Source: Phyto melanocephala (Eukaryota > Arthropoda > Insecta > Diptera > Rhinophoridae). Taken from it: a stretch of 64,000 nt of DNA. Made by a program: the position numbers and the translations under genes. The notes beneath the pieces were generated by a model. That model had not been told where the DNA came from. It saw only the letters and a list, made by a program, of their open reading frames with translations, and ran no database searches. The stretch spans positions 103,680,562 to 103,744,561 of the forward strand of contig OW799236.1 of NCBI GenBank assembly GCA_941918925.1. Direction: 5' to 3'. Of this stretch, positions 46,379 through 56,948 are shown in pieces. Every line of letters begins with the position of its first letter. The stretch's first letter is position 1.

Positions 46379-49300
46379 TTAGTCATTGGTCCAACGAAGA
46401 ATATACCAAGGCAGTAAATTGTTGTATTTGATGACTACCAGGTCGTTGGTTTTTTGGCTGTTGTTGTGAGTCTTCCATTTATATCTGCGGTGTGCGTCGG
46501 TTAGGTACTCGTATTTCCATCTTTGGCAAAATAAGTGGTGAATGACCTTTAAACGTTTCCAGCGGTTGATGAGAGTCCGATTTTCACTGCTTGCATCAGG
46601 TTCGGCTGGGGTCAATAATGAAGAACCAATAAGGAAATGTCCAGGGGTCAATGGGTTAAGATCGTTTGGGTCATCGCTAGCAGGACTTAAGGGTCTAGAG
46701 TTAAGGCATGATTCTATTCGAGTTAAAATTGTAGACAGCTCTTTGAAAGTAAATTTCATATTCGGCATTAATTTTTTCAAGTGAGTTTTGAAAGACTTCA
46801 CACCGGCTTTCCAAAGTCCGCCCATGTGTGGGGCTCCAGGAGGGATGAGTTTCCACTCAATATTTTGATGACTATACTGTTGAATTAATCTGTTTTGAAG
46901 AGTTTTAATAAATTCTAGACGATTTTTTTTGATTAGTTCTGCTGCTCCGACGAAGTTTTTCCTATTGTCTGAGTAAATGAGAGCTGGACATCCACGCCTT
47001 CCAATGAAGCGTGAGAAGGCTGCTAAGAATGATTGGGTCGATAGGTCGCTTGCTGCTTCCAAATGTATGGCTTTGGTAGCGAAGCATACAAAAATGCAGA
47101 CGTATCCTTTTGTGATAAGACAGGCTCTTCCGGTGAAGTTTCTTATGTCAAAGGGTCCTGCGTAATCTATGCCAGTAGTAGCAAATGGTCTAGATAAATT
47201 TGTACGTTCGGGTGGTAATGACGCCATAATTTGGGTTTGGGCGTGTTTTTTGTATAGGACACAAGATTTGCAATGATGAATTACGCTTTTTATCAAATGT
47301 TTTAGTTTAAATATCCAATATTCTGTGCGGATGATTCGAGTCATAAGTTGATTACCGCCGTGTATGGTAATTTTATGTGTAAATTCAACTATTAAACGTG
47401 ACAGTTTGGAACTATGAGGCAGCAATATTGGATGACGTTCGTTGTAAGTCAATGCTGGTGATTGAGCGAGTCGACCATTAGCTCGAATGATATCATTTTG
47501 ATCTATAAAGGGGTTTAACGACAAGATACTGCTTTTAGAGTTGATGTTTTGTTTTGCTTTTAAAAGCCTATGCTCTTCGGGAAAGTAAGTTCGTTGAGTT
47601 AAGACAATAAGACGATTTTTAACTGATTTCATTTCGTCTTTTGTTATTTCTGGCGACGATATTCGAAGATGAGTTCTATTACGGCCTGTATTTCTCCAAA
47701 ATCGCAACGCATACGCGAGTACCCTGTAAGCGCGTGATAGGTTTGAGAATCGATTTAAAGGATCTTCATATGTTGTGGTTGTAAACGTTTTTACTGATTT
47801 TGCTTCTATTTTTGTTTCTTCGGGTTTAATCGGAGACGGCCATAGATTCTTTGGTAATTTTAGCCAGGATGGTCCAAACCACCATAAATTGTGAGTTTCC
47901 AACTCTTGTGGAGTGCAACCTCGGCTGGCGATATCTGCTGGGTTTTCTTTGGAGTCAATATGTTGCCAATTTTGGTTTCCAATTTTATCTACTATTTCAG
48001 AAACACGGTTCCCGACAAAGGTATTCCAAGTGCAAGGTGGTTTCTTTAGCCAGGCCAACACAATAGTTGAATCAGTCCAATAGTATGTGTTGATTTTTCT
48101 GTATGGAAGATTTGGTAAGGTTGCTGATGCAAGGTTTGCCAGCAAGACGGATCCACAAAGCTCTAAACGGGGTAATGAAATCTGTTTTATGGGAGCTACG
48201 CGTGTTTTTGAAGCCAGTAGAAATGTGTATATGGTTGAGTCTTCAGATTGTATTCGGACGTAAAGAGTCGCAGAATATGCTTTTTCTGACGCGTCACTAA
48301 ACCCGTGAATTTCTACTTGACAATCTGGGGTATATTGAATCCAACGAGGAATTTTAAAGGTATTGATGGCAGAACAATTTTTTACAAATTTTTTCCATTT
48401 GAGACAAACTATGGGCTTTAATATATCATCCCAGTTGATTTTATCTAACCAAATCTCTTGCATGATTAATTTCGCGTCTACAATTACTGGTGCTATCCAT
48501 CCACAAGGGTCAAAGAATTTTGCAATAGTAGATAAAACTTCTCTTTTGGTGTAGATTTCTTTGAATTCGATTTCTGGTGCAGTGAATGTAAAGGAGTCTG
48601 ACGAAATTTTCCATTTTATCCCAAGAGTCTTTGTTCCGGCGTTTTCTGACAAATTTAGCCAATCGAGCGGTAAGAGGTTTTCAATTGGTAAATCCTGAAT
48701 TACTTGTGGATCATTTGACGTCCATTTCATCAGCTCAAATCCTGCAGATTTTAAGACGGCTATTAGTTCATTTTTAGATTTTATGGCATCGTTCAAAGTG
48801 TGTCCTCCAGCTAAAACATCATCCACATACATATTTTGTTGTAAAATGGTTGATGCGAGAGGGTGTGTTGTTTTGACATCTTCGGCTAATTGAAGCAGTG
48901 TCCTTATGGCCAGAAATGGTGCGCAATTAACTCCAAACGTTACAGTTAGGAGTTCATAATCCTCAATAGGATCACTTGGAGATTTACGAAACAATATTCG
49001 TTGGTAGGGGGTTTGAGTTGGGTCAATAAGTATTTGACGATACATTTTTGTTACATCGGCGTTGTAAACAAAACGATAGAATCTCCACTTTAATATCAAA
49101 AGAACAAGATCTTGCTGAAGGATGGGTCCTGGGTATAAAATGTCATTAAGACTATTCTTATTTGACGTCGGGCAAGAGGCGTTGAAAACTACTCTAAGTT
49201 TCGTTGTCAGCCTTTCTGGTTTTATTATTGCGTGATGCGGCAGATAATAATTGGGTGCCTTATTTATATCCGAGGGGGAGATCTTTTTCATGTGTCCCAA

Positions 49301-51583
49301 CTCTAAATATTCTAAGATGACCTCATCGTACTGTTTTTTGAGGTCGGGTTTCTGTGTGAGTATGCGCTCCATTCTCATAAACTGTGCCATGGCAATATTT
49401 CTAGAGATACCTATCTCTTTGCCATTTTTAAAGGGTAGGGTAACTATATACCTTCCTGAGTTGTTTCTACGTGTTGTCGATTTGAAATTGTTTTCGCAAA
49501 ATGTGTCCTCGTCTGACCTCAAAATTTGTTTTGGGGGTTCCTCCACCTCCCAAAAGCGTGTGAGGATGTGGTCAAGGGACGATGTGTTAAGCAATGAAAT
49601 CGTTGATTTCGTATTTGATGGTGTAGAAATTGGTCCCCCCACAATCCAGCCAAATACTGTTTTTTGTGCCAAAAGGGAGCCAATAGACCGCATCGGTGTT
49701 TCCATGCAATAGATTGAGGGGCCTAAATCGAGGCCTATTAGCAGGTCGATGGGTCTACTTTTATTGAATTGAGGATCTGCAAGTTCTAATTTAGCAGTCT
49801 CATTGAAATGTTGCAAATCTAAGGTTTGTGGTGGTAAATTAGATGGTAGGGTCTTTAGTACGGGAGCCCATACTTCTAATTTAAAGTTTTTATCTACCCT
49901 TGAGCAAAGGTTAAATAAACAGGCTTTGTTTGAAGTTTCGGAAATGTTCTGATTCAAACCTGTTACATGAACTAAATTTCGTTTAGTGGGTAGATTTAAT
50001 CGGTTTTTCAATTTGTCCGATATGAAGGTTGACTGAGATCCAGGGTCGATGATTGCTCTTGCCTGAAATCTTTCGCCTCTTATTTCTATGTGCACAATAG
50101 CAGTGAATAACAATGTTTCTCGCTCGGTGGGAGATTGACGAAGTTGTTTATTCTCTTGTAGGGTCAAGGATGTAATATTCGGGATAGAATTATTGGAAGT
50201 TGATGTGGGTGTGGACTGTATATTGTTGATTCGTGCTGCGGAGCTTGTACTGGGACGAATTGCAACATAATTTTGATTTGTAAATTGGGCTTCTGAACCC
50301 TTATGTAATAAAGTATTGTGTCTTTGATTACATAATCTGCAATTAAATCTGCTTTTACATTCCCTGACACTGTGGTCTATAGAGAGACAATTATAACATG
50401 AGTTAGTGACTCTTACAATGTGAATTCTATCACTCACATTTTGTTCTAAAAATTTTGGGCATGATCGCAGATGGTGACACTCTTTACAATGTTGGCATTT
50501 TTGATTTGTGTCATTTTTCTGTACCCTGGCTGATGAAAATTGTTTTTTATCTTTTGACCCATTTTCTATATGGGTCGTATGAGTATGAAAAGTGTTTATA
50601 CGATTTTGTTTAGCCAATGATTTGGTATTTTCCTTTTTTTGTGAGTAAGGCTTGCTAGTTGAATGTGTAATGGCCGCTATTGACTCTAAAGTCTTAGAAT
50701 TGTGTGTTAGAAATGTGTTAAATTGTTCCCATGTTGGAACTTTTGTAATTTCCTGGAGAGAATTTTCAAATTCTTTTAAAAGAGTTCGGGGGAGCTTTTT
50801 TGAGCACATGTATACTAGAATAGGGTCCCAAGTGTCAGTTCCTACACCTAGGGCATTTAACGCCTGAATACATCCATTAACTGTCCGTTGTAATAGTTGA
50901 ATAGATTGGCCTGATTCTTCGCTAACGTTCGGAAGATCAAACAAAATCTTTAATTGTTCATTGACTTGAACCCGATTGTTCTCGTATTGATCGACGAGAT
51001 TTTTCCAGGCTATGTCGAAACCTTCATTGGTTAATGGGGCATTTGAAACAATTTTTCTAGCATTTCCTCCTGTCTTTTGTATCAAATGAAGCAATTTCTC
51101 AATTTTGCTAAGACGAGTATTTTTTATATATAGCGCTGAAAAAAGGTCACGGAAAGTTGGCCATGTTACAAAATCTCCAAAAAATATATCTGTGTCACAT
51201 GGTGGTAGTCTAACAAACGAAATATCATTATTTTCTATCGACTCAGAATTAACCGTTGAAATTCGCTCTTGTTTATTTTGATCACTATTTAGGGTCAATA
51301 GTATCTGAATATTCGAGTTAATTATTTCCAAACAATGTTTGTATGCTTTAAGAGCTGTGTGATAGCGTTCACGAAGTTTAATTTTATCTATTGGTTTTTC
51401 AGCGGTATCTTGTTTTTTGTCCCTACACTCTTCATAGGATCTTTTGACTTGTGCCCATATTGAATCGAGTTCAACACGCAGTACTTCTAGACCATGTACG
51501 TTGTCTTCGGACGCGTTTTCGATGTAAACGCTTTCAAACTCTAGAAGATCATTTGTACAATTTACAAATTTTTCGCATGCCAT
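46379..51583 (-). CDS. BEL/Pao Gag-Pol polyprotein, 1734 residues
   Basis: A single ORF in the usual BEL/Pao order. Gag has a DUF1759-like region (FFGDFVTWPTFRDLF, about residues 134-150). Three Cys/His knuckles follow: C363-C366-H371-C375, C396-C399-H404-C409 and C415-C418-H422-H427. The aspartic protease has D513 in IIDPGSQSTFIS. Reverse transcriptase has D843 in NADVTKMY and YVDD at 919-922. RNase H has D1097 (GFSDAS), E1141 (LPRLELCG) and D1171 (YWTDST). The integrase H2C2 finger ends with C1438 and C1441, and the core has D1473 (GIDYAGP) and D1539 (YSDNRKNF). At residue 1592 (AAA, 46808-46810, context GGLW-K-AGVKS) stands Lys where BEL/Pao integrases have the catalytic Glu. A DUF5641-like C-terminal domain is cut short at LPWYILRWTND. 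The protein would form retroelement particles, copy the RNA into DNA and integrate it; integration by this copy's own enzyme is doubtful. Confidence 0.96.
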   Translation of the reverse strand: MACEKFVNCTNDLLEFESVYIENASEDNVHGLEVLRVELDSIWAQVKRSYEECRDKKQDTAEKPIDKIKLRERYHTALKAYKHCLEIINSNIQILLTLNSDQNKQERISTVNSESIENNDISFVRLPPCDTDIFFGDFVTWPTFRDLFSALYIKNTRLSKIEKLLHLIQKTGGNARKIVSNAPLTNEGFDIAWKNLVDQYENNRVQVNEQLKILFDLPNVSEESGQSIQLLQRTVNGCIQALNALGVGTDTWDPILVYMCSKKLPRTLLKEFENSLQEITKVPTWEQFNTFLTHNSKTLESIAAITHSTSKPYSQKKENTKSLAKQNRINTFHTHTTHIENGSKDKKQFSSARVQKNDTNQKCQHCKECHHLRSCPKFLEQNVSDRIHIVRVTNSCYNCLSIDHSVRECKSRFNCRLCNQRHNTLLHKGSEAQFTNQNYVAIRPSTSSAARINNIQSTPTSTSNNSIPNITSLTLQENKQLRQSPTERETLLFTAIVHIEIRGERFQARAIIDPGSQSTFISDKLKNRLNLPTKRNLVHVTGLNQNISETSNKACLFNLCSRVDKNFKLEVWAPVLKTLPSNLPPQTLDLQHFNETAKLELADPQFNKSRPIDLLIGLDLGPSIYCMETPMRSIGSLLAQKTVFGWIVGGPISTPSNTKSTISLLNTSSLDHILTRFWEVEEPPKQILRSDEDTFCENNFKSTTRRNNSGRYIVTLPFKNGKEIGISRNIAMAQFMRMERILTQKPDLKKQYDEVILEYLELGHMKKISPSDINKAPNYYLPHHAIIKPERLTTKLRVVFNASCPTSNKNSLNDILYPGPILQQDLVLLILKWRFYRFVYNADVTKMYRQILIDPTQTPYQRILFRKSPSDPIEDYELLTVTFGVNCAPFLAIRTLLQLAEDVKTTHPLASTILQQNMYVDDVLAGGHTLNDAIKSKNELIAVLKSAGFELMKWTSNDPQVIQDLPIENLLPLDWLNLSENAGTKTLGIKWKISSDSFTFTAPEIEFKEIYTKREVLSTIAKFFDPCGWIAPVIVDAKLIMQEIWLDKINWDDILKPIVCLKWKKFVKNCSAINTFKIPRWIQYTPDCQVEIHGFSDASEKAYSATLYVRIQSEDSTIYTFLLASKTRVAPIKQISLPRLELCGSVLLANLASATLPNLPYRKINTYYWTDSTIVLAWLKKPPCTWNTFVGNRVSEIVDKIGNQNWQHIDSKENPADIASRGCTPQELETHNLWWFGPSWLKLPKNLWPSPIKPEETKIEAKSVKTFTTTTYEDPLNRFSNLSRAYRVLAYALRFWRNTGRNRTHLRISSPEITKDEMKSVKNRLIVLTQRTYFPEEHRLLKAKQNINSKSSILSLNPFIDQNDIIRANGRLAQSPALTYNERHPILLPHSSKLSRLIVEFTHKITIHGGNQLMTRIIRTEYWIFKLKHLIKSVIHHCKSCVLYKKHAQTQIMASLPPERTNLSRPFATTGIDYAGPFDIRNFTGRACLITKGYVCIFVCFATKAIHLEAASDLSTQSFLAAFSRFIGRRGCPALIYSDNRKNFVGAAELIKKNRLEFIKTLQNRLIQQYSHQNIEWKLIPPGAPHMGGLWKAGVKSFKTHLKKLMPNMKFTFKELSTILTRIESCLNSRPLSPASDDPNDLNPLTPGHFLIGSSLLTPAEPDASSENRTLINRWKRLKVIHHLFCQRWKYEYLTDAHRRYKWKTHNNSQKTNDLVVIKYNNLLPWYILRWTND

Positions 51584-52199
51584 TTTTGGGTCAAAAAAAT
51601 CAAAATAATAGGGTCAAAATTTTTTAAAAAGTCCCTGCTAGCGATTTTACAACAATAAGTGTCGAAAATTATAATTAATTTATTAATTAATTGTATTTTG
51701 AGGGTATTTTATTTTTCCCCGGTAAATTAAAAATATGTGTCGATGGTAACCCTTTTTTATTTTTTGCAATTCTGTCTTGTTGTTTGCGGCAGAATTTTTA
51801 GATGTATTTTTTGTTGTATATTAAATTATAATTTTGTACTTACTGTTGTTGTTGTTGGGTCTTTTTTTCTTTTTTGGGTCTTGCTTGTTGTACCTTGTGG
51901 ATTTTTGTTGTTGTGCCAAAGAATTTACAAGCCGTTACCGTAAATGATTTTGATTTGGATGATGATGATTTTGTTGATGTTGTAACACTTTTTAAACTAT
52001 TGTAGGTAATTGTTTTTGCAAATTTATGTACATATGTACATATATGTATGTTATCACTATTGTAATTGTTTTTGTAAATTTTTATATTTTAATATTATCA
52101 CTATTGCAATTTATATTTAATGGTTTTATAAATGTATGTAATTGTTTGTATTGTTTTTTAGCACTATTGTTTGTTATTTTAAGTTTTTTAATTTTCACT
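51584..52199 (-). other. untranslated leader of the BEL/Pao element
   Basis: About 640 bases between the 5' LTR and the Gag-Pol ATG, T/A-rich on the plus strand, with no ORF on the element strand. It presumably holds packaging and dimerisation signals, which I cannot locate. Confidence 0.7.
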
Positions 52200-52222
52200 A
52201 TATCTGGTTCGAAGTGACCAAA
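52200..52222 (-). promoter_or_regulatory. candidate primer-binding site
   Basis: On the element strand, two T after the LTR comes TGGTCACTTCGAACCAGA. It begins with the TGG expected to pair with a tRNA CCA end. The implied tRNA 3' end would place TTCGA too close to CCA for a normal tRNA, so the primer is not identified. Confidence 0.5.
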
Positions 52223-52584
52223 TGTTTGTTGTTGTGTGTTTGTGGGTCTGGTTCTTTTGTTTTTGTATAAATAAAACTCTTTTTATTTATTTTAATTTTA
52301 GTTTTAATTAAATCTTATTTAGTTTTATTTTATTCACTTTTTGGTTGTTTTACAATTAGGTTTTATTAATAATTTATACGTTTATAATTTTGTCACTAAT
52401 TTTGTTACTTGTGTTCACTTTGTTCTCTATATTTGATGTTTTTGTTATTCACTTGTGCACTGTTTTATGTTGATTGTTAGAGTTTTAAAATATTACTGCC
52501 GCTGCGTAGCGGTTAACAAAAATTGATAGGCAAAAATTAAGGAATTTAACAGTGGCAAACAAAAGTGAACAAGGATTGTGAACA
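52223..52584 (-). repeat. 5' LTR of the BEL/Pao element
   Basis: 362 bp. On the element strand it opens TGTTCACAATCC and closes ACAAACA. It has a small GC hairpin (CCGCTGCGTAGCGG) and an AATAAATAAA polyadenylation-type motif. Line-by-line comparison with the 3' LTR shows no difference. Confidence 0.95.
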
Positions 52585-52589
52585 TTATC

Positions 52590-53014
52590 TTAACGGTATT
52601 TATTAAGTAACATGAAGTTAATTCTATAGGTCTATCGACATAATTTAATTAACTACAAATTATAAATTAAAATTGTTTAATATTATTTTCCAATATGTTA
52701 GAAAAACTGTAAATAACATAGAGACAATAAATAATAATTCAATTCACAAACCAAGTTGTATAATACTATTGGTAGAAACTCTGTATATGTTTACAGGATT
52801 GTATGCTTGTTGTTGGTATTTCGCATTGCAGCATTTCATATATCAATACAATTCCACATTATATGTTTTTAAATTTACCTACAATTTTTTTTTTGAATTC
52901 AAATAAGGATTGGAATAGCATTTTTTTTTTTATTTTTTTTTTTGTTCGCAAAATATTAAATATATAATATTTTTTATAAATATAAAACACTTCTACACTC
53001 AAATGCTTTTCTGA
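52590..53014. other. AT-rich non-coding stretch
   Basis: Flank downstream of the BEL/Pao insertion. Possibly the continuation of the mariner relic before 45980, but no motif is readable. Confidence 0.4.
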
Positions 53015-54854
53015 TTTTTTATACCCATTTTTGACCCCATAAAGTATATATATTCTGAATCAGGGTTTGATTTGATGACGATCTAGCTATGTCCGTCCGT
53101 CTGTCCGTCTGTTGAAAGCACGATAGAGGTCGCACCGAAAAAGCTAGGGGGCTCAAATTCTGCCAGAATCTCTCTTATAGACAAGGTTTGTTTGATATTG
53201 AAAATGGGTAAATCGGAATATTAGGAAGTGAGTTAAAGCTCGTAAAGCAAGAGTCGGTCGAAAAAACCGTGTTTTTCGAACATCGAATAAAGTGGAATTG
53301 TGTCCAAACGCATTAACGTACAGTCATGAAACATCTTATATATATTTTTCGAGTCAAAGCAATATCTCACCCCAAAAATTGCTTACATCTATTTATTAGG
53401 AAAGGAGTTATCGATAAAAATGTACGAAAATTTATACCGCGCTGTGTATTTTTCAGTATATTTTAAATTTAAAACCTAATGAAACGGACAAAATTAAATG
53501 TACGATTCTGAAAATTTGCACATTTAGCTTTTTGGTGAGCGGCTTTTCTGTAACGGAAAATCAATGTGCCACGCACACTTTTACGACCCCTCCCATATAA
53601 CGATTAACTAAAATTCATATAATTTCTCTATTAATAAAGATTTTAGAATAATAAAGGACTATACTGAAACATATTAGTTGTACTCATTAGTAAAAACAAC
53701 TTTGACACGCCTACTATAACGCCCACTTTTCACGTTATCTACCGTTAATGAAATTTAAAAGCTCATAAAACCGCCAAAATAGAGGTGTGATGATAAAATT
53801 TGCTACGTTTATCCCTCTAAGAAATATCATTACTGTGGCAGAAAATTAAGGTGCCACGCCCACTTTTATGCCCACCTCCCATATAACGTTTTAACTGAAA
53901 TTCATATAATTTCTCTGTTAATAAAGATTTTGGGAAAATAAAGGACTATATTAAAATATATATGTTGTATTTATTAGCAGAAACTTTATTGACACGCCTA
54001 CTTTAACACCCACTTTCACTAAAAGACTAAATTTACGAAAACATTTTACTATCATATCGAAGTTAAAAAGGGTGGTTAAATTTAAGGACCGATGTTGAAT
54101 TTAAATAAAACACAAATTATTTAGGATATTATTAGTATTTCTTTTTGTAATTATAATATTTGTATGTTTCAATAACAAAATATTGGCTAATTGGCCCCCC
54201 CATCCTTGGCGCCACTCCTCTATCTGATGGTCCAAATTTTCAATGACAATGTTGATGCTCAATTGTTGGGCATGATGATGAGTCGAGGTTGACTGCTTTT
54301 TTGCCAAACTATCGCAAAAGCAACAATGGTTCCCATTCAACGAACTAAGAAGGCATTCACAGATTTTCTAACATTTTATACAGACCTGTTTTGCAGAAAT
54401 TTAATTATTTTCTACAGTTCTCCCGATTGTGGACGAATTTGAACAAAATGTGCACAAAATGCTTTTTGATTTGAACGCCCATTTTTATAAAAAACCTAAA
54501 TTACAAAATTTTTATTTTAGTTGACCTTATTATTTATTTGCTTTAAAGCGTTATTGAATTACTTTAAAATGTTGCTCATTTGCGTATTTTTCCACGGATC
54601 AAATTGAGTAAGTTTGAGATTGAGAAATGTCAAATGAAATGCAGAAAACAAATTTAAACACTAGGTGTAGTTCACCTTCAACATGGGCCCTTAAAATTTT
54701 ACCACCCTCTACAAAGAAAGTGATACATATTTTATTCTAAAGATATTATTCCATAGCGATTAACAAAATAATAAATATTGTGCTTTAAATGTACACAAAA
54801 TTGGTGGTGGGTATAAAAGATTCGGCACAGCCGAATATAGTGCTCTTACTTGTT
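53015..54854 (-). mobile_element. composite Helentron-like repeat, copy 4
   Basis: Reverse orientation. It ends (right) with GCCGAATATAGTGCTCTTAC and TTGTTTT. The left end is shortened: the GGTGGCGGGTATAAAA arm and about 60 bases inside it are missing, leaving TTTTATACCCATTTTTGACC. It contains GTCCGTCTGTCC units (53091-53112), two tandem units (landmarks near 53704 and 53990) and the deleted mariner (54068-54709). Confidence 0.75.
54068..54709 (-). mobile_element. internally deleted mariner inside composite copy 4
   Basis: TIRs GGGTGGTTAAATTTAAGG and GGGCCCTTAAAATTTTACCA. An open stretch at 54101-54340 on the minus strand joins the N-terminal block KKQSTSTHHHAQQLSIN to the C-terminal block VIENLDHQIEEWRQGWGGQL. 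This shows the fusion across the deleted catalytic core most clearly of all five copies. Confidence 0.78.
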
Positions 54855-54855
54855 T

Positions 54856-56038
54856 TATTTTTTACTTGGCTAAAAAATTTTGTTTTAAGTTATTTTTTTG
54901 TACCTCTGTAAAAGTGAGACTATATCGGTTCCCCAGTCCTGATTTTCTATTTGTCTAACCTTAGATATTAATTACCTTAGATAAATAAAACAAAATTATA
55001 CTTTAATAGATGTTACAGAATTCAATGGGCGGTTGTGAATTAAACAAATTTTTGTGCCAATTTTCAAGTATATTTTTTTATTACGACAAAAAATGTATAT
55101 TAGGGATATAAATATTAAAAAGTAATTTAAAATAAAAAAACGCATTTTTCTAAGCTGCCACTTTTTTACACAACCGTGACCTAAATGTTCATGAAAAAGT
55201 TCATACCGCTAATTTTCTGTCATAATTTAGCACATGACAAATTACTGCTAATCTTTAAGTGCTTGTACATTTCTCCTCGTCAGAGAAAATACAAGTGCTT
55301 ATTAATGTGATAAGAAAATAGCAACAGCAGCAGAAATAACAACAACAACAATTACGCCAAAGTAAAGTAAAGTGTAAAGAAACACCAAATACCCAATATA
55401 GCTGGGTCATTGAAATTTCCATTGATAACCATTAAAATTAAAATTTATGTATTTGTATTTGTATTTCTTTATCGTTGTTGTTTTTTATTTATGATAAAAA
55501 TACAAATGAAATTTGTATTAAAAAAATTAATTGTTTTTTTTCTTTCATTGCTAATATGTTACAAACAATTGTGCTTATAACGGTGTGTAGTTGAGTGTAT
55601 TATAGATTAACACAATAATAATTAAAGAAAAAAATTGAATTAATGGTATTATTTCTAATAATTTTCAACTGAGAAAACAGTTTAGACGTTTGCAGACTAA
55701 CTAGCAGGTCATACGTTTTCGAAGAACTTCAAAATTAATTTCAAGAAATAAATATTAATAAAATAAAAACCATACCGCAAGAAAAAAAAAATAAAATATT
55801 AGTGTTATTTGGTTTAAATTTAAACGGTAATTAATTTTTTATTAAAAGTTTATGTTAAAAAAAATATGTGCATTAAGATTAAATAAAAAAAAAATATTAT
55901 AAAATTGTCGCAATTAATTTAATACATTCGGCAAACATACCAATACATACAATAGATAAGAAAAAAAGGTTTCAACAACTTGTGTGTCCAACATTAAAAG
56001 CTACAACATACAAGAGTATAATTATTAATATAAGTATA
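54856..56038. other. AT-rich non-coding stretch
   Basis: No gene or named repeat found. Confidence 0.45.
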
Positions 56039-56560
56039 GGGTGGACCAAAAGTCCCCGTGGGATTTAAAAATATATAATTTTTTTGTTTATCTATATTTG
56101 AATTTATTTTTTTTGCAGATTTTATTATATAACATCAAAAATTAAGTTAGTTGCACTTAAATTTGTACAACAATGTTGGCCCTTAGATTAACAAATGACT
56201 TGAGCTTGTTCACATATACTGCCTTCGTCAATTATAAAACACCATCGAATATAGTTGGGCGCTGAAAAATTTCCGATTTTCCTTAAATTATTTGTTCATG
56301 AAAATTTTGATTTGAAATTATCATAGTATTTTCAGATTAATGCCACACCACAAAGTAGACGTAATTTAGTGCCATTTTCGTTGATGAATGCCTCTTGAAT
56401 GTTGAAAACACTAGAACCTACAATTCTGCTTATTAGTAAAGCCATACAAATAAAAATGAACTTTACGGATTTCACCTATCAAAGAGCTGAATCCTCAATT
56501 TTATTGAATCTTTGCATATAATTTTTGTTTATCAACAAACATTTTTTTTATTGCCTTAAA
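56039..56560 (-). mobile_element. mariner-like relic
   Basis: A tip GGGTGGACCAAAAGTCCCCG follows TA at 56037-56038. On the minus strand near 56330-56475 the frame reads a decayed DE-HFYLYG box, then FTNKQNCRF and further on TSTLWCGINLK. These match the first-Asp/NKQN/WCG region of the same broad mariner group as the other relics. The far end was not found. Confidence 0.65.
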
Positions 56561-56948
56561 TTATGACAGTCAAACAAAAAGCAAATATTTCTTAATAATT
56601 TTAGTGGTGGTGATTGTACTTATATTCATTTAACATTGCAAAACAATAACCTTATAAAATCTTGTCTGTCCCTATGTCGTATTTTCTGACTACATAAACA
56701 CGCGTCAGATAAAAACAGCTAAACGGGCTTTGAAAAAATTTACAGTAGACGTCCAATACTACGAATTTCGTTATGAAAAAAATCGTAGTTTTTGACAGCA
56801 TTTACTTTACAAACAAAGTAGTATTAAAACAGATATAAAAACCCAAAATTATTGAGTCTTATTTAAATTAATTTATTTATACATATCGATGGCGTAATTC
56901 GATTTTTTCTACTTTACAGGAGAAAGAAAAAACTGAATAAAATTTAAA

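Larger units (their letters stand above)
45981..52584 (-). mobile_element. complete BEL/Pao LTR retrotransposon
   Basis: A 6604-bp element on the minus strand. Two 362-bp LTRs read as identical and start TG and end CA on the element strand. A 5-bp target duplication TTATC lies at 45976-45980 and 52585-52589. The internal part has a candidate primer-binding site, an untranslated leader of about 640 bp, one long Gag-Pol ORF (46379-51583) and a purine tract next to the 3' LTR. No env-like ORF follows pol. Identical LTRs mean a very recent insertion. The copy nevertheless has a changed integrase catalytic residue and an apparently damaged C-terminus. Confidence 0.96.

Noticed and set aside
49251..49712. 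153-codon plus-strand ORF, and others opposite the BEL/Pao gene (46542-50867)
   Set aside because: Antisense shadows of the Gag-Pol ORF, with no domain of their own.
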